Positions 1-8,567 of a DNA stretch of 35,212 bases are shown here, in pieces. The stretch is taken from NCBI GenBank assembly GCA_024280395.1, contig JAJRQG010000150.1:66091-101302 (forward strand), given 5' to 3'. The stretch comes from Gammaproteobacteria bacterium. Lineage in GTDB: Bacteria; Pseudomonadota; Gammaproteobacteria; Xanthomonadales; Marinicellaceae. A model generated the notes under the pieces. The model ran no database searches and had not been told where the DNA came from. It saw only the letters and a list, made by a program, of their open reading frames with translations. Position numbers and translations under genes: made by a program. Position 1 is the first letter of the stretch. Each line of letters begins with the position of its first letter.

Positions 1-1833
1 ATCGAGCACATTATTCAAGTAGAACAAGTGCTTTCAGAAACCGATGTTACTGATTTAAATGCCAAGCAAACAATAGAATTGAAAAAACTGGGTTTCTCCG
101 ATTCAAAATTAGCAGAACTATTAAGCATTTCAGAAAAGGAATTCACCAAAATCAGGCATAAACTTGATATTCGTCCAGTCTACAAAAGAGTCGACTCCTG
201 TGCGGCCGAATTTGATGCCAGTACCGATTACTTTTATTCAACATACGAACAATTCTGTGAATCTAATCCTACCAATAACAAGAAAATTATGATTCTTGGT
301 GGTGGCCCCAATCGCATTGGTCAAGGCATTGAGTTTGATTATTGTTGTGTACATGCAGCACAGGCACTCAAAGAAGATGGTTTTGAAACCATCATGGTTA
401 ATTGCAATCCTGAAACTGTTTCTACCGATTATGACACCGCAGATAGACTATATTTTGAATCCCTTACACACGAAGATGTGATGGAAATTGTACATGTAGA
501 AAAACCCGATGGAGTGATTGTTCAATACGGAGGACAAACACCATTGAATCTAGCCAACGGTTTAAAAGCTGCCGGCGTACCGATTATTGGTTCACAACCC
601 GAATGTATTGATATGGCAGAAGACCGCGAGTTATTCAAAGCCATGTTGGATAAATTAAAGTTAAGACAACCACCCAACCGCATTGCTAAAAATGTTGAAG
701 AAGCTGTTGGCCTGGCCAATCAAGTGGGTTATCCACTGGTGGTCCGCCCCTCATTTGTATTGGGCGGTCGCGCGATGGAAATTGTACATGATGACAAAGA
801 ACTGAATCGTTACATGCACGAAGCTGTAAAGATTTCAAATGATTCACCCATTTTGTTAGATCGTTTTTTAGACCATGCCACCGAAGTCGATGTCGATATT
901 ATTTGTGATGGAGAAGACATTTTCATTGGCGGCATCATGGAGCACATTGAACAAGCAGGCGTTCACTCTGGAGATTCATCCTGTTGTATCCCTCCTTTTT
1001 CATTGTCGCTTGAAGTACAAAAAGAATTGGGCCGACAATCTGGATTAATGGCCAAAGAATTGGGTGTAATCGGCTTAATGAATACCCAATTTGCCATTCA
1101 AGGCGATGATATTTACATTCTTGAAGTCAATCCCAGGGCATCAAGAACTGTTCCCTTTGTTTCTAAAGCCACTGGTTTACCCTTGGCCAAAATAGCCGCA
1201 CGCTGTATGGCTGGAATCAGTTTAAAGCAACAGAATGTTAAAGAACGATTAACACTTAACCATTATTCTATCAAAGAACCCGTTTTCCCTTTCTTGAAGT
1301 TTCCAGGAGTTGATCCAATACTCGGCCCTGAAATGCGTTCCACAGGCGAAGTCATGGGCATTGGTAAAAGCTTTGGGGCAGCGGTTGCCCGTTCGAAGCA
1401 AGCCAGTGATACATCAATGCCATTACAAGGTACTGCATTTATCAGCGTAAGAGAAGCTGATAAACAAGAAGTTTTACCTCTGGCTGAGATATTACAAAGC
1501 ATGGGGTTTGATTTAATTGCCACTGGCGGAACTTGTGAATTATTAAGAAATCACGGCCTTTATTGCGAACGAGTAAACAAAGTTACTGAAGGAAGACCAC
1601 ATATTGTTGACAAAATAAAGTCAAAAGAAATAGAATTCATTATTAATACAACCGAAGGCTCTCAAGCCATTTCGGATTCATACTCTATACGCAGAGAAGC
1701 CTTGCAACAAAAAATAAATTACTCCACCACCATTTATGGAGCTGCTGCAACATTAGAAGCGTATAAACATTTAGATAAACAACAAATTTATTCACTTGAT
1801 GAATTACATAATTTAGATCATTTAAGTGAATAA
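1..1833 (+). CDS. carB: Carbamoyl phosphate synthase large subunit, 3' part
   Basis: The reading frame is open from base 1, so the gene starts upstream; about 610 C-terminal residues of a usual ~1070 are present. It makes carbamoyl phosphate from bicarbonate, glutamine-derived ammonia and two ATP, for pyrimidine and arginine synthesis in the cytoplasm. Visible are the end of the oligomerisation domain, then the second (carbamoyl-phosphate-forming) ATP-grasp domain beginning near KKIMILGGGPNRIGQGIEFD with the PETVSTDYD and EVNPRASRT motifs, and finally the MGS-like allosteric domain (ATGGTCELL, VTEGRPHIVDKIK, INTTEG), which in the family binds UMP and ornithine. An internal GTG at base 28 is not the real start. 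greA follows after 14 bp, the same order as in many gammaproteobacteria (carA-carB-greA), so co-transcription is likely. Confidence 0.97.
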   Translation: MEHIIQVEQVLSETDVTDLNAKQTIELKKLGFSDSKLAELLSISEKEFTKIRHKLDIRPVYKRVDSCAAEFDASTDYFYSTYEQFCESNPTNNKKIMILGGGPNRIGQGIEFDYCCVHAAQALKEDGFETIMVNCNPETVSTDYDTADRLYFESLTHEDVMEIVHVEKPDGVIVQYGGQTPLNLANGLKAAGVPIIGSQPECIDMAEDRELFKAMLDKLKLRQPPNRIAKNVEEAVGLANQVGYPLVVRPSFVLGGRAMEIVHDDKELNRYMHEAVKISNDSPILLDRFLDHATEVDVDIICDGEDIFIGGIMEHIEQAGVHSGDSSCCIPPFSLSLEVQKELGRQSGLMAKELGVIGLMNTQFAIQGDDIYILEVNPRASRTVPFVSKATGLPLAKIAARCMAGISLKQQNVKERLTLNHYSIKEPVFPFLKFPGVDPILGPEMRSTGEVMGIGKSFGAAVARSKQASDTSMPLQGTAFISVREADKQEVLPLAEILQSMGFDLIATGGTCELLRNHGLYCERVNKVTEGRPHIVDKIKSKEIEFIINTTEGSQAISDSYSIRREALQQKINYSTTIYGAAATLEAYKHLDKQQIYSLDELHNLDHLSE

Positions 1834-1847
1834 CAAGGAAAATAACA

Positions 1848-2321
1848 ATGAGCTTAGCCCCGTTAACAGCCGCAGGTGCGGAAAGATTACAAAACGAATT
1901 AAAACGATTGAAGACTATAGAACGCCCGAGGATCATCGAAGCAGTAGCCGAAGCTCGCGCCCACGGAGACCTTAAAGAAAACGCCGAATACCATGCAGCA
2001 CGTGAAGAACATGGTATGAACGAAGCACACATAAAATACCTAGAAGGCACATTATCCAATGCACAAGTGATAGATATTTTAAGCTTGAATGTCGGTAACA
2101 AAGTAGTCTTCGGCGCTACTGTGACTTTAGAAGATGACGATGAAAAAACCGTCACTTATCAAATTGTTGGAGATGTAGAAGCCGACATCGACCAAGGACA
2201 AATTTCTATTTCATCACCCATTGCCAGAGCATTAATTGGTAAAGAATTAGATGATGAAGTTGAAGTAAGAGCACCAGCTGGCGATGTGACTTATTATATC
2301 ACTGATGTGAAATACGTTTAA
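1848..2321 (+). CDS. greA: Transcription elongation factor GreA
   Basis: 157 residues, the family's usual length. GreA enters the secondary channel of backtracked RNA polymerase and stimulates cleavage of the RNA 3' end. The N-terminal half is the antiparallel coiled coil carrying the acidic tip motif GDLKENAEYHAAREEHG (about residues 40-56), nearly identical to the E. coli protein; the C-terminal half is the FKBP-like domain (SPIARALIGKELDDEVEVRAPAG). The start ATG has an AAGGA ribosome-binding site 7 bp upstream, inside the 14-bp gap after carB. A GC-rich hairpin follows at 2337. Confidence 0.97.
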   Translation: MSLAPLTAAGAERLQNELKRLKTIERPRIIEAVAEARAHGDLKENAEYHAAREEHGMNEAHIKYLEGTLSNAQVIDILSLNVGNKVVFGATVTLEDDDEKTVTYQIVGDVEADIDQGQISISSPIARALIGKELDDEVEVRAPAGDVTYYITDVKYV

Positions 2322-2336
2322 TAAAACCGCCATTTT

Positions 2337-2359
2337 GAGACAAGGTCTGGCCTTGTCTC
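2337..2359 (+). terminator. Hairpin after greA, possible carB-greA terminator
   Basis: Perfect 9-bp stem GAGACAAGG / CCTTGTCTC with a 5-base loop, 15 bp after the greA stop. It lacks a clear T-tract, so it may be a weak intrinsic terminator or an mRNA-stabilising 3' stem. The stem itself is seen directly; the role is inferred. Confidence 0.5.
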
Positions 2360-2493
2360 GACAATTCAAAAAGTGAAACCTTTGGTTTTATAATAACCTA
2401 GAAAGATAAATATTTAATTAATTTATGAAGCCAAAAAATGGTATCATTGTTATATTTATTCTAATTCAATAATAATTTTTCAAGGGGACACCA

Positions 2494-5355
2494 ATGCGAA
2501 TATTACAAACTGTTTTTTTAACTCTGCTCTTACTTTCATTGGCTGCTTGCCAAACAAGCAATAAATACACAACCAACGTTGAATCTAAAAAAGACTCAAA
2601 TTCTCTAAACTTAGATATCCCTTATGAACAATTTATATTAGACAATGGACTGACCGTTATTTTACATGAAGATCATTCTGACCCGATTGTCGCGTTGGCT
2701 ACCATTGTACATGTAGGTTCTAACCGTGAGAAACCAGGAAGAACTGGCTTTGCACATTTCTTTGAACACATGGCGTTTAACAACTCCGAAAATGTTCCCA
2801 TGGGCGCTAACCGCAAAATGATCCCTGAATTGGGTGGTACGCGCAATGGTGGTACCTGGAGTGATGGTACGCAATATTATGAAGTGGTTCCCAAGGATGC
2901 TTTTGAAAAACTGATGTGGATTGATTCGGATCGTTTTGGCTATATGATTAATACCGTTACCCAAGGAACCTTAGAACGCGAAAAGCAAGTGGTGAAAAAC
3001 GAAAAAAGACAACGTGTTGACAATCGAGCATACGGACATACAGGACATGTGATTAAAAAAGCCCTTTATCCAAAATCCCATCCTTATAATTGGACGGTGA
3101 TTGGTGATTTAGAAGACTTGCAAAATGCCACATTAGATGATGTTAGAGAATTTTACGATGAATTTTATATTCCTGCGAATGCTACTTTGGTTATTGCTGG
3201 CGACATAGATATTGCAAAGACAAAGTCATTAGTAGAAAAGTGGTTCGGTGAAATCAAAAAATCACCCGCAATACCTGATTTGCCTGCCCAACCTGTTACA
3301 TTGACAGAAACAATAAAACGTTATCACATTGACAGCTTTGCTAAATTACCAGAACTTAGAATTACTTTCCCAACAGTTGAACAATATCATCCCGATTCAT
3401 ATGCATTAGATGCATTGGCAAAAATACTGTCAGATGGGAAAAAATCGCCTCTATTTACCACCCTTGTTGAGAAAAACAAACAAGCGCCAGCAGTATATGC
3501 TTATCAACGATCAAACGAGTTAGCAGGAACTTTCACCATCCATATCCGAGCCAATGCTGACGTGGACTTAGATGATGTTTATCAATCTATCGTAGAAAGC
3601 CTCATTAAATTTGAAAAGGAGGGTGTTAGGGAAAATGATTTAATTAAAATAAAAGCCTCACAGGAGATCAATTTTTACAATGGCATATCCAGTATCCTCA
3701 ATAAAGCTTTTCAACTGGGTATTTACAATGAATTTGCTGGCGACCCAGCTTACATCAAAAAAGACATTGAGAATATTTTGGCTGTTACAAAGGATGATGT
3801 TGTTCGGGTTTTCAATAAGTACATTAAAAATCAACCTGCCATAATCACCAGTTTTGTGCCCAAAGAAAATGTTTCATTAATAGTTGACGGTTCAGAGAAA
3901 GCAAATATTGTAGAAGAAGAAATTACCCAAGGATTAGAAGAAAAATTTGAAGAAGACTTAAATCCAATCTTCACTCTTACACCATCAAAATATGACAGAA
4001 CCGAACCACCTCTGAGCGAATTACCGACCAAATCCATACCAAGCATTTGGCACAATAAAACGAATAATGGCATTAATATTGTTGGTATAGAACAACATGA
4101 ATTACCGCTAATCAATTTTAGTTTACGTATAGAAGCAGGCCGAATTTTGGATGATCATGATAAACTTGGCACGGCCAGTTTACTGGCACAAATGATGAAT
4201 GAAGGAACTGAATTTAAGACTCCCATTGAATTAGAAGATGCTATCGGCTTATTGGGATCACGTATTTATGTGGGATCTAGTGCTACATCATTGGTAATAG
4301 CTGGTAATACCTTGCAACGAAATTATCAGAAAACCATGGATTTAGTAACGGAAATATTGTTACACCCCAGATTTAATCAAGCTGATTTTAACCGCTTAAA
4401 AACCAAACAACTCACTTCAATAAAATCAGATCTTGCCAACCCAAACACTGTTGCTAGAAATGTTTTTTATCGCAAGATATATGGAGACAATCATGTATAT
4501 GGCCAAAAATCTAGCGGCTCTTCTAAAACGGTCACCAACATCAAACTAGAAGACATAAAATCCTATTATAAAAACAATCTAATATTAGCAAATACCTCTT
4601 TTAGAATAGTCGGCAGCTACAAACCAAAAGAAGTGATGAGCTCATTGGCGACCATCAATGATACATGGAAAACTCCAAATGAAGTTAAATTCCCAACAAT
4701 GCCCAAGATACAATTGGTCAACTCTCCTAAAGTATATTTCATTGATATTCCTGGCGCTAAACAATCTGCTTTGTTTGTTGGCAAACCCACAATCAACGCA
4801 CAACACAACGATGCAAACAGATTAGACATCGTCAATACACCTCTGGGTGGCGGAATGAGTGCAAGACTGGGGCAAATACTGAGAATTCAGAAAGGCTATA
4901 CTTATGGAGCCTATTCCTATATTGACAACAACAATATCCATGGAACGTTTGTGGCCTCCTCTCAAGTACGAAGCAATGTTACCTTAGAATCTCTTAAAAT
5001 TATTCAACAACAATTTAAAGAATTTCACCACGCCTTATCAAAAGAAGAATTAGAGATTACAAAAAATAAAATCATCAAAGGCAATAGCCGTAAGTTTGAA
5101 ACACTGCGCCAATTGTTAAGCATCGCCAGTGATATAGATTATTACCATTATTCTGATGATTACTTGCAACAACATCAAATAGAGTTGGAATCAATGACTT
5201 TAAAGGAAGCCAAATCTATTATCCAATCAAATCTAAACGAACAACAAATGATATACGTTATTGCTGGAGATGCAAAAACTCAATTTGCAAGGGTCAAAGA
5301 TTTAGGATATGGAGAGCCAATTTTATTGGACCGTTTGGGCAATGAAATTCATTAA
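2494..5355 (+). CDS. M16 family zinc metalloprotease, lipoprotein
   Basis: 953 residues. The signal peptide ends in the lipobox LAAC (Cys19), so the mature protein is probably lipid-anchored in the periplasm. Two M16 (pitrilysin/insulinase) modules lie in one chain. The N-terminal module has the inverted zinc motif HxxEH (HFFEH, residues 88-92) and the expected downstream Glu ligand at about residue 170 (VVKNEKRQR). The C-terminal module (from about residue 510) lacks HxxEH but keeps the R-x3-GYTYGAYS region that closes the peptide chamber. Family members degrade peptides up to small-protein size. The ribosome-binding site is AAGGGG, 7 bp before the ATG. It does not end in the FE tag carried by seven other exported proteins here. 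It stands alone, with 172 bp upstream and 220 bp downstream. Confidence 0.93.
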   Translation: MRILQTVFLTLLLLSLAACQTSNKYTTNVESKKDSNSLNLDIPYEQFILDNGLTVILHEDHSDPIVALATIVHVGSNREKPGRTGFAHFFEHMAFNNSENVPMGANRKMIPELGGTRNGGTWSDGTQYYEVVPKDAFEKLMWIDSDRFGYMINTVTQGTLEREKQVVKNEKRQRVDNRAYGHTGHVIKKALYPKSHPYNWTVIGDLEDLQNATLDDVREFYDEFYIPANATLVIAGDIDIAKTKSLVEKWFGEIKKSPAIPDLPAQPVTLTETIKRYHIDSFAKLPELRITFPTVEQYHPDSYALDALAKILSDGKKSPLFTTLVEKNKQAPAVYAYQRSNELAGTFTIHIRANADVDLDDVYQSIVESLIKFEKEGVRENDLIKIKASQEINFYNGISSILNKAFQLGIYNEFAGDPAYIKKDIENILAVTKDDVVRVFNKYIKNQPAIITSFVPKENVSLIVDGSEKANIVEEEITQGLEEKFEEDLNPIFTLTPSKYDRTEPPLSELPTKSIPSIWHNKTNNGINIVGIEQHELPLINFSLRIEAGRILDDHDKLGTASLLAQMMNEGTEFKTPIELEDAIGLLGSRIYVGSSATSLVIAGNTLQRNYQKTMDLVTEILLHPRFNQADFNRLKTKQLTSIKSDLANPNTVARNVFYRKIYGDNHVYGQKSSGSSKTVTNIKLEDIKSYYKNNLILANTSFRIVGSYKPKEVMSSLATINDTWKTPNEVKFPTMPKIQLVNSPKVYFIDIPGAKQSALFVGKPTINAQHNDANRLDIVNTPLGGGMSARLGQILRIQKGYTYGAYSYIDNNNIHGTFVASSQVRSNVTLESLKIIQQQFKEFHHALSKEELEITKNKIIKGNSRKFETLRQLLSIASDIDYYHYSDDYLQQHQIELESMTLKEAKSIIQSNLNEQQMIYVIAGDAKTQFARVKDLGYGEPILLDRLGNEIH

Positions 5356-5575
5356 CCTAAAAGAGATTGATATAGTAATAAATCAACATTAAACTGGTTT
5401 GAAACAGTAGATTGTTTTTTCTGTGTCAAGCACTAGGTATACTGCAACCTAACAATGAGTAATAAAACATTGCTTTTGTTTTAGATTGAAACCATTCCTA
5501 TTTTTAAACGACTTCAGCGTCATGAATTGTTGATGATTATCGAATAGAGATTTAATCAATACCGTAAACAAATAT

Positions 5576-6766
5576 ATGCCATTCAATTTTATAAAAAAAT
5601 TCCACTTGGGATTGTTTCTGCTGCTTATTTCTCCAGCGGTATTGTCTCAACCCGCTTCAGTAGTCATCACAGAAATTGCTGATGGACTGACCAATGGTGT
5701 CGGACTGGCCAATGCTGGAGATGGTAGTAACCGTTTATTTGCTGTGCAAAAAACAGGAGAAATAATCATCTGGGATGGCAGTACATTTTTAGCCACGCCC
5801 TTTTTAAATCTAAACGCTATTGTCAGCAGTGGCAATGAACAAGGATTATTGGGATTGGCTTTTCATCCGAATTATGCCAGCAATGGGTACTTTTATGTTA
5901 ATTATACCGACCTTGTTGGCACTACGGTAGTTGCCATGTATCAGGTTTCAGCCAGTGATATTAATGTCGCTGATTCAAGTTCAGCATTACAAATACTTAG
6001 CATCGCACAACCTTCACCTGATCACAACGGCGGTGATATCCATTTTGCCAACGATGGATTTCTGTATATTGCAACAGGCGAAGGCGGCGGTGGTGGCGTG
6101 TCTCCTGCCCAAGATGCTTCAAATTTATTGGGTAAAATTTTAAGAATCGATGTCAATGGCGATGATTTCCCATTGGATACATCAAAAAATTATGCTATCC
6201 CCCCAAACAATCCATTTGCTGGCGTGACTCCTGGTGCAGATGAAGTCTGGCTAATGGGTCTGCGCAACCCATGGCGCTTTTCTTTCGACCGTCAAAACGG
6301 AGACATTTATATTGGTGATGTTGGAGAAGGTGCATGGGAAGAGGTGAACTATATAACAAGTGCTGTGGGTGGTGAAAACTTCGGATGGCCTTGTTATGAA
6401 GGAGTTAACGAGTTTGATTTAACAGGATGTGGAACTATCGCAAACTATATTTTTCCTTCACTCTCTATCGCTTATCCAAACAATACTTGTGCGGTTGTTA
6501 TCGGGGGCTTCAATTTTAGAGATCCCGTTTATCCTCGATTAAATGGTTGGTATTTTTACAATGATTGGTGCACGGGCATTTTATGGGCTGCAGACACTAA
6601 CTCAGGCAGCACGTGGAATGCTTTTAATGTAGGCTCCATGGGTACATTCTTTATTACTGGTTTTGCCGAAGGTGAAAATGGCGAACTGTATATCGTTTCA
6701 AACTGGAAAATATTTCAAATAACAGACTCAATTACAGACGTTGTTTTTGCCAATGGGTTTGAATAG
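5576..6766 (+). CDS. Secreted glucose/sorbosone dehydrogenase-like beta-propeller, FE-tagged
   Basis: 396 residues. An N-terminal hydrophobic segment (about 11-24) looks like a cleavable signal peptide. The rest matches the PQQ-dependent aldose sugar dehydrogenase / HHIP-like six-bladed propeller: EQGLLGLAFHPNY (89-100), DHNGGDIHF with the candidate catalytic His150, LRNPWRFSFDRQNGDIYIGD, WEEVNYI and the ENFGWPCYEG loop. Family members oxidise sugars in the periplasm or outside the cell using PQQ; the real substrate and cofactor are unknown here. No convincing ribosome-binding site precedes the ATG. The chain ends SITDVVFANGFE-stop, one of seven proteins in this window with that terminal motif. 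It converges tail to tail with the next gene with no spacer. Confidence 0.88.
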   Translation: MPFNFIKKFHLGLFLLLISPAVLSQPASVVITEIADGLTNGVGLANAGDGSNRLFAVQKTGEIIIWDGSTFLATPFLNLNAIVSSGNEQGLLGLAFHPNYASNGYFYVNYTDLVGTTVVAMYQVSASDINVADSSSALQILSIAQPSPDHNGGDIHFANDGFLYIATGEGGGGGVSPAQDASNLLGKILRIDVNGDDFPLDTSKNYAIPPNNPFAGVTPGADEVWLMGLRNPWRFSFDRQNGDIYIGDVGEGAWEEVNYITSAVGGENFGWPCYEGVNEFDLTGCGTIANYIFPSLSIAYPNNTCAVVIGGFNFRDPVYPRLNGWYFYNDWCTGILWAADTNSGSTWNAFNVGSMGTFFITGFAEGENGELYIVSNWKIFQITDSITDVVFANGFE

Positions 6767-6775
6767 CTATTCAAA
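6758..6775. other. 18-bp perfect palindrome formed by two abutting tag-stop sequences
   Basis: TTTGAATAG on the plus strand (Phe-Glu-stop) abuts its exact mirror on the minus strand, giving TTTGAATAGCTATTCAAA. Both convergent genes therefore end in F-E-TAG with zero bases between their stop codons. The palindrome could fold in either transcript, so it might act as a short bidirectional terminator, but there is no GC-rich stem. Confidence 0.7.
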
Positions 6776-8461
6776 AGAATCCTTAAACACGATTCCCAAA
6801 GAAAGCTGTCTTGGACCATATTTTGGCAAAGGCTTGTTTAATTCATATGCGCCCAAATCTGGAGCAATGCCGCTATAACCATCATTGATATTCGCCAATA
6901 CAAGTCCCGCATCGACCGCATTACAATTTGCATTCAAAGTCATGTATTGAGGTGGAATAGTCGCTGGTGGAGGCGCAGGAACATCAAAGGTTTCAAAACA
7001 AGTAGCATGGTCAATTTGCACAGAGTTAGCCGCTTGTCCTGTATACGCCTGAAAAGCTGGAATATCTACCAATCGTTGACCTTGCCACTTAAACGCATAA
7101 ACATAATTGCCCCAATCATATCCCTCATGACTCCAATTGGTTCGCCAATTAACACCACTACTAGCACCATCTTCCCAAACGTATCGATCTTGAATAGAAA
7201 TCCACAAGTTGTTGGTTGATTGAAAACTTTGCATAAGGCCAGAACTTGAGCTGATTGGGCCACTCCAAGCAACCAAAGTATTGTGTGCCAATAACACCCT
7301 ATCTGTCCGTGTTCGAAGTTTTAAAGTATCCTCTCCTGGTGCTGCCACTTGATTGTAAAGCACATACCACGGTGCACCGTTCATCGGTTGAAAACTAATG
7401 CCATTGTTATTGGGATTGGATATCCTATTGCCCCAAATGCGAATATTGTTGTGACCATAATCCCCTTCAATTCCATCATCCGTGGTTTCAAAGATGTCAT
7501 TTCCATAAATATCCACATTGCTGCGAGGATAAGACAGACCATCTGCCACTCTAGAAATACTGTTGTAAGCAATGGTATGACCCGATGTGTACCACAGTTC
7601 TATGCCCTCACCTGAGAAATTAGAGCCATTGTTTGGGTCGTTATCACCAATGATGACATTATCAGCTATATACCAATTTTCACCACCATCATTTAAATAG
7701 ATACACATGTGGCAATTTTCAAAATAATTTTCCGTTAAAACGATATTTTTTGGGCCTGGTGGCGATGTCCTAATCCCATAAGCATTATTGCCAGTAACAT
7801 ATATAAATTTTAATTGGTGCAACCAAATATAATCAGCCTCAATTCTCACCTGATTGAATATCACATCACCATCACCAGCAGAACGCCAAACAATTGGATT
7901 GTTCAAAGCTCCTGGCTTTGTAAAATATACCTGTCCCGCCGTGCCATAATCTCCAGCATGCAATAAAAATATATCACCGGCTTGCGCAATGTTTTGGGCA
8001 CTGCTGATGCCTTGAAAAGGATTGCCCATCGAGCCATCCCCGCCAGAAGTCCCTGGTATCACATGATAGGTGTTTCCACCTATAGGAAAAGCGGGGACTG
8101 CTTTGGTAGATATCAGCTCTGTTCTTATCTCATTACCACCATCAGTATCTGAAAATGTTAAGCGTACCTGATATTCTGTGACTGGGTCTAAAAACATGAT
8201 ACTCCCAGCCAACATGTCATAACTTTGAAAATTAACCCGAAACAAAGGTTGAGCATCCTGCCAAGTGCTCGAACCATTAATGCGGTACTGCACCAAACAA
8301 ATGGCATTGTTCTGCGTATCTCCGCTAATATTCCACTCAACGCCAATAGACCTGATGGTCGAATATATTTTAAAAGCTCCTGTTGTTGTTTGTGCTTGTA
8401 CGTGCAAACTGGTGGTGAGAACCAAGACTGTAAGCAGAACGAAGGAGATTATTTTTTTCAT
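6767..8461 (-). CDS. Secreted right-handed parallel beta-helix protein, FE-tagged
   Basis: 564 residues. The signal peptide ends near HVQA-QT (about residue 23). A fibronectin-III-like segment follows (about 30-125: VEWNISGD, VTEYQVRLTFSDTDGG), then a long parallel beta-helix with Asn-rich turns (GNTYHVIPGTSGGDGSMGNPF, YIADNVIIGDNDPNNGSNFSG shortened, IYGNDIFETTDDGIEGD). This architecture is typical of Pbeta-helix/PL6-like polysaccharide-active or adhesive proteins; no catalytic residues could be assigned. The C-terminus has a choice-of-anchor-like AIDAG...DLGAYE segment and ends GIVFKDSFE-stop, the serine variant of the tag. It is convergent with the sugar-dehydrogenase gene, and divergent from recJ across 106 bp. 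Confidence 0.85.
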   Translation of the reverse strand: MKKIISFVLLTVLVLTTSLHVQAQTTTGAFKIYSTIRSIGVEWNISGDTQNNAICLVQYRINGSSTWQDAQPLFRVNFQSYDMLAGSIMFLDPVTEYQVRLTFSDTDGGNEIRTELISTKAVPAFPIGGNTYHVIPGTSGGDGSMGNPFQGISSAQNIAQAGDIFLLHAGDYGTAGQVYFTKPGALNNPIVWRSAGDGDVIFNQVRIEADYIWLHQLKFIYVTGNNAYGIRTSPPGPKNIVLTENYFENCHMCIYLNDGGENWYIADNVIIGDNDPNNGSNFSGEGIELWYTSGHTIAYNSISRVADGLSYPRSNVDIYGNDIFETTDDGIEGDYGHNNIRIWGNRISNPNNNGISFQPMNGAPWYVLYNQVAAPGEDTLKLRTRTDRVLLAHNTLVAWSGPISSSSGLMQSFQSTNNLWISIQDRYVWEDGASSGVNWRTNWSHEGYDWGNYVYAFKWQGQRLVDIPAFQAYTGQAANSVQIDHATCFETFDVPAPPPATIPPQYMTLNANCNAVDAGLVLANINDGYSGIAPDLGAYELNKPLPKYGPRQLSLGIVFKDSFE

Positions 8462-8567
8462 AGCACTATTAGACTCAATTTTATAGATTAAATTTGTGAA
8501 CCAATTAACTAAAACAAAATTCGCTTTTAAAACGATTTAGCCATAGAATATCACTATCAAAATTTTC

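Noticed and set aside
5356-5575. GGTTTGAAACAGTAG as another tag remnant
   Set aside because: The frame does not give F-E before a stop, and upstream codons show no similarity to any tagged C-terminus.
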